DNA of 64,000 nt from Isoetes taiwanensis (lineage: Eukaryota; Streptophyta; Lycopodiopsida; Isoetales; Isoetaceae), in NCBI GenBank assembly GCA_021234155.1, contig JAJEKV010000143.1, forward strand, positions 1 through 64,000, given 5' to 3'. Below are positions 61,240 to 64,000 of the stretch, in pieces (the stretch's first letter is position 1; the number at the start of each line of letters is the position of its first letter). The notes below the pieces were generated by a model, which did no database searches, had not been told where the DNA came from, and saw only the letters and a list, made by a program, of their open reading frames with translations. The translations under genes and the position numbers were made by a program.

Positions 61240-63782
61240 AAGATTTCTCTATATTTCCTAATGCATTTGATGAGACGATAAGGGAAAATATATTGGATAG
61301 GGTCGGGCCTTCTACTTTGAATTGTTGATCTGATGGGAATTTAACATGCATACATTCATCTCAATTGGACTATAATGTCATCCGAATAGGGTTGAGTTGG
61401 CTCTAAACGCACTTGCTTGATATCTGACATTCGATGGTACATTTGTTTTGTAGGTTGCAAGTCGTGGCGGATCATGTCCTATTTTAAGTTCTTGCCAATT
61501 CTGTTCATTGTGGTTGGCATGTGCTTGGCAAGTTTTAGGGCACATCTTGATTCTTTACGCATCCGGATGTGAAACTTGAGCGTACATGGAACGTCATACA
61601 TATCATCAAGAAACTTAAGAAACCTTTGAGATCCAAATTAGGGAGAAAAGCAAGGTCTTGCATCATATCTTTTCTCGAGAAGTATGGCCATGTAAATAGT
61701 ATTAACCAAAGAGTAAGGGTCATCCCAAAAAGTATATATTATGTTTTCTAGGCTTAATCCAATTTGGATTTGCTTAGGGTTCACTAAAAGCCTACCAGCC
61801 AATCTAGGCGGTCTAGCAAGTGTATATTGCTTATTTTTATCTTTATCCAATTTGGATTTGCTAACACGTTGGCACTATTTATCAGAATATTAAGGAAGAG
61901 GTCTTTCTTTTACAATGGCATATCCTTTATATCTGAATGCACAATTTTGCAATATGAGAAGTGAAAACATTTTGCTGCCACGACGAATGAGTAGACGAAC
62001 GAGTAGACGCAAGTGAATGGGAGCATTGATCTGTGCAAGCTTGAGCTAATGCTGCTTTTCGAGGCATGTGCCAAAGCTCGAAAACTGGTTGATAACTGGT
62101 GCCCATGGTGAGCCTAGGATCCCATGCAGGAATGATTTAAAGAACATCACATTTTTCATGGTGTGTGGCCATTTAATGGTATTTTGCTCAGGTTGAAAGA
62201 TTTTGGAGATTGTGGTAAGAACAAATCAATTTGGTATCTATCTATCTAAATGCTCTACTACTAAGACATGCCCTCATTCTGGTAGAGATGCAGGTAGGAT
62301 GGCGCTTGGGGATGTCTCTGGTTGTAAGTTTTAACATACACACTTATTGTAGTCAAGTACCATGTGCTCTCTCACTGTTCTAGAAGGTTCTTTTATAGTG
62401 CAATTCAATTGCAATCCAAATGTTGGATACGAATTATCCTGCAGTGTTTTAGGTTAAATGAAGCATAGGTCTGCTGGCACGGCAAAGTCTTTTTTTAGAG
62501 TTCTAAAGCTTACTAGCTAGAGTTGTAAAACTCAAATGGGATAGCAGAAAAGGTGAAAAAGCTTTTCACTTGACCAAGCTTGGATTGCCTCTAAAACTTC
62601 ATAGAGCTAGCAAACAAGAGAGTGCCAAGAATGATATGTCTACTCCCCAACCATGCGTCTTTATATAGAGCGAGCAACATAAGTGAACCATCATGGTGAT
62701 CTTTGTATTAAAGAGAGAGAAAATGTTGTAAAAAGAGCTGTTAGAAAGCCAGGGTCTAGAATGAACAAGAACTAAACTAACAAGATGAATTTGCCGCAAG
62801 GGGTTGCTCGAATGAAAAACAACTTACTCATGGCAGAAGTAGAAGCAATAATATTGTTAAAGGATTCCTAGCAAGCATTCAAGCTCAGTGGTTTGGGACC
62901 TCTAGATCATTTAAGATGATCAATCTGTGCAAGGAAGTTGCAAAATAATGCAAAGAACTAAGTTTCAAAGTATTTTCCCAAAAATTGAGAAAAGGTAGTC
63001 TCATCAAAACTTATGAAAACTTATGCATGCCAGGCACAAGCAATCTTGAATTTGATGTCATTTTAATTCAAACAGGTTCTATAATATGCAAAGAACCTAT
63101 GACCAAAAGTCCACTTCCAAAAAATATGCAAAACTCCCTCAAATTTGAGATCTCGATCAAGTTAAAAATGGGCAATAGCCCCGCAGAATCTACAAACTTT
63201 TGTAGATCAAGCAAATGCAATCTTTTTTCAATGCTGACATGTGGAGTAGTCTTCTACACACTTGCAGGTCTTGTTCAATAAAATATTCAATACGACTTAG
63301 AAATCGACTATTTGGCTGATAGACTATGACTTTGCAACAACGATCTAGAACTTGATGTATTATGTTTTTTTTAAGATACTTTCTCAAGGTTTTTTTCATG
63401 AATGACTTGTTTACCCTATGCTTTACACGTGCAAATACCGTTTATGTCTTGAGAAGAAAATAGTTGCGATATCCCATAGGTGGAAAGTGAAAAAAAGAGG
63501 CCTAAGGTATAAGAACAAGAAAATAATAAGTGCTTGCATGGGCCTCCACGTGGTGGTCGTCGTTGCCATCCCACATGCTCGAGGTACATGCGGCTTTGTT
63601 TTTGCCGGGGTGGTGCTAGGTGGAAAAAAAGTTTAGGTAGAGTTAGAATAGATGGGCTAGTTTTATTAAAAAAGGAAAGAAAAAGAAAGAAAAATTGCAA
63701 GCATCCTAAAAATTTACGAGGTTTGCTCTGGCCTTTGGAAAAGAAAAATTAGAAAATATGGTTTCTTTTTCTTCTTCTTTTT
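61240..63782. other. Unit 3' part, no recognised gene (copy 2)
   Basis: Collinear with 48653-51198. Short frames at 61.57, 62.60, 62.99 and 63.42 kb also exist in copy 1 but lack known motifs. Confidence 0.5.
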
Positions 63783-63865
63783 GGGTTGCCCCTAGGGGGC
63801 AAACCCTCGTTTATGTGGGTTTGTGGGTATATCCAGGTATATGCCGGCATATGCCTAGAATATGC
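63783..63865 (-). repeat. Dispersed retroposon-like 3' end (end of copy 2)
   Basis: GGGTTGCCCCTAGGGGGCAA preceded by a T-run. Collinear with 51199-51285. The similarity between tandem copies continues to base 64000. Confidence 0.6.
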
Positions 63866-64000
63866 TGGTGACTGCTCCAAACTGGCTGCTGCCTGTAAAC
63901 TCTCGGTCATCCAGCCCCATTCCTTTGAAGGCGTGGCTATGGCGCAGCTCGACCCGCTCAAGTTAGAAGCATAGAAGAATCACAGCGAACTATGTGCAGG

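Larger units (their letters stand above)
51451..64000. repeat. 12.5-kb tandem unit, copy 2 (runs off the window)
   Basis: Collinear with 39142-51420 to the last base of the window. It contains a 1,085-bp hAT-like insertion (57008-58092) absent from copy 1 and lacks the 790-bp segment of copy 1. Whether a third copy follows cannot be seen. Confidence 0.92.

Noticed and set aside
39142-64000. The two 12-kb copies as LTRs or ends of one giant element
   Set aside because: They contain fragments of many genes and lack TG..CA ends, a primer site or a retroelement interior between them. Direct tandem duplication or haplotype mis-joining is simpler.

Overview
This 64-kb window looks like nuclear DNA of a vascular plant with a large, repeat-rich genome. 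The evidence is an LRR receptor kinase of the EMS1/EXS type, a PPR protein of the PLS/E class typical of RNA-editing factors, an ABCC-transporter fragment, Copia, hAT, MITE and TRIM debris, and almost no intact genes. The style of the PPR repeats and a DUF7869-like transposon-associated protein suggest a fern or another non-flowering lineage. That placement is inference.

Layout. 1-15 kb: decayed AT-rich intergenic DNA with a 476-bp tandem duplication (6.7-7.5 kb), an A-tailed retroposon-like relic (8.8 kb) and a 168-bp tandem pair (14.6 kb). 16.4-20.4 kb: the only substantial host gene, an EMS1-like LRR receptor kinase on the + strand with two internal frame breaks and no in-frame ATG. 21-25 kb: tandem repeats, a GC-rich block full of inverted GGGTTCGC/GCGAACCC motifs, a miniature LTR element and a tRNA-like relic. 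27.2-28.2 kb: an ABCC-transporter gene fragment split by a 322-bp MITE with 22-bp perfect inverted ends. 30.1-30.5 kb: a foldback element with 111-bp arms. 31.4-37.1 kb: a decayed block, mostly minus strand, dotted with about eight copies of a palindrome around ATCGCGGCCGCGAT. 37.4-40.2 kb: a broken DUF7869-like gene.

39.1-64.0 kb: two head-to-tail copies of a unit of about 12.3-12.6 kb. Each carries, in order, the C-terminal part of the DUF7869-like gene, two related small minus-strand genes (the second split by a hAT-like element), an OEP80-like fragment, a Copia RT-end fragment, an internally deleted saccharopine-dehydrogenase-like fragment, and a frame-broken PPR-E gene. The copies differ by two large presence/absence variants: a 790-bp segment only in copy 1, and a 1,085-bp hAT-like element only in copy 2.

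How it fits together. Only the receptor kinase looks like a working host locus, a plasma-membrane peptide receptor. The rest is transposon and captured-gene debris. The hAT-like element inside the small minus-strand gene is the clearest structure: removing it with one copy of its 8-bp target duplication restores an open frame matching the intact neighbouring paralogue. Many differences between the tandem copies fall at CAG/CTG/CG positions and are small indels, so part of the frame damage may be consensus error rather than biology.
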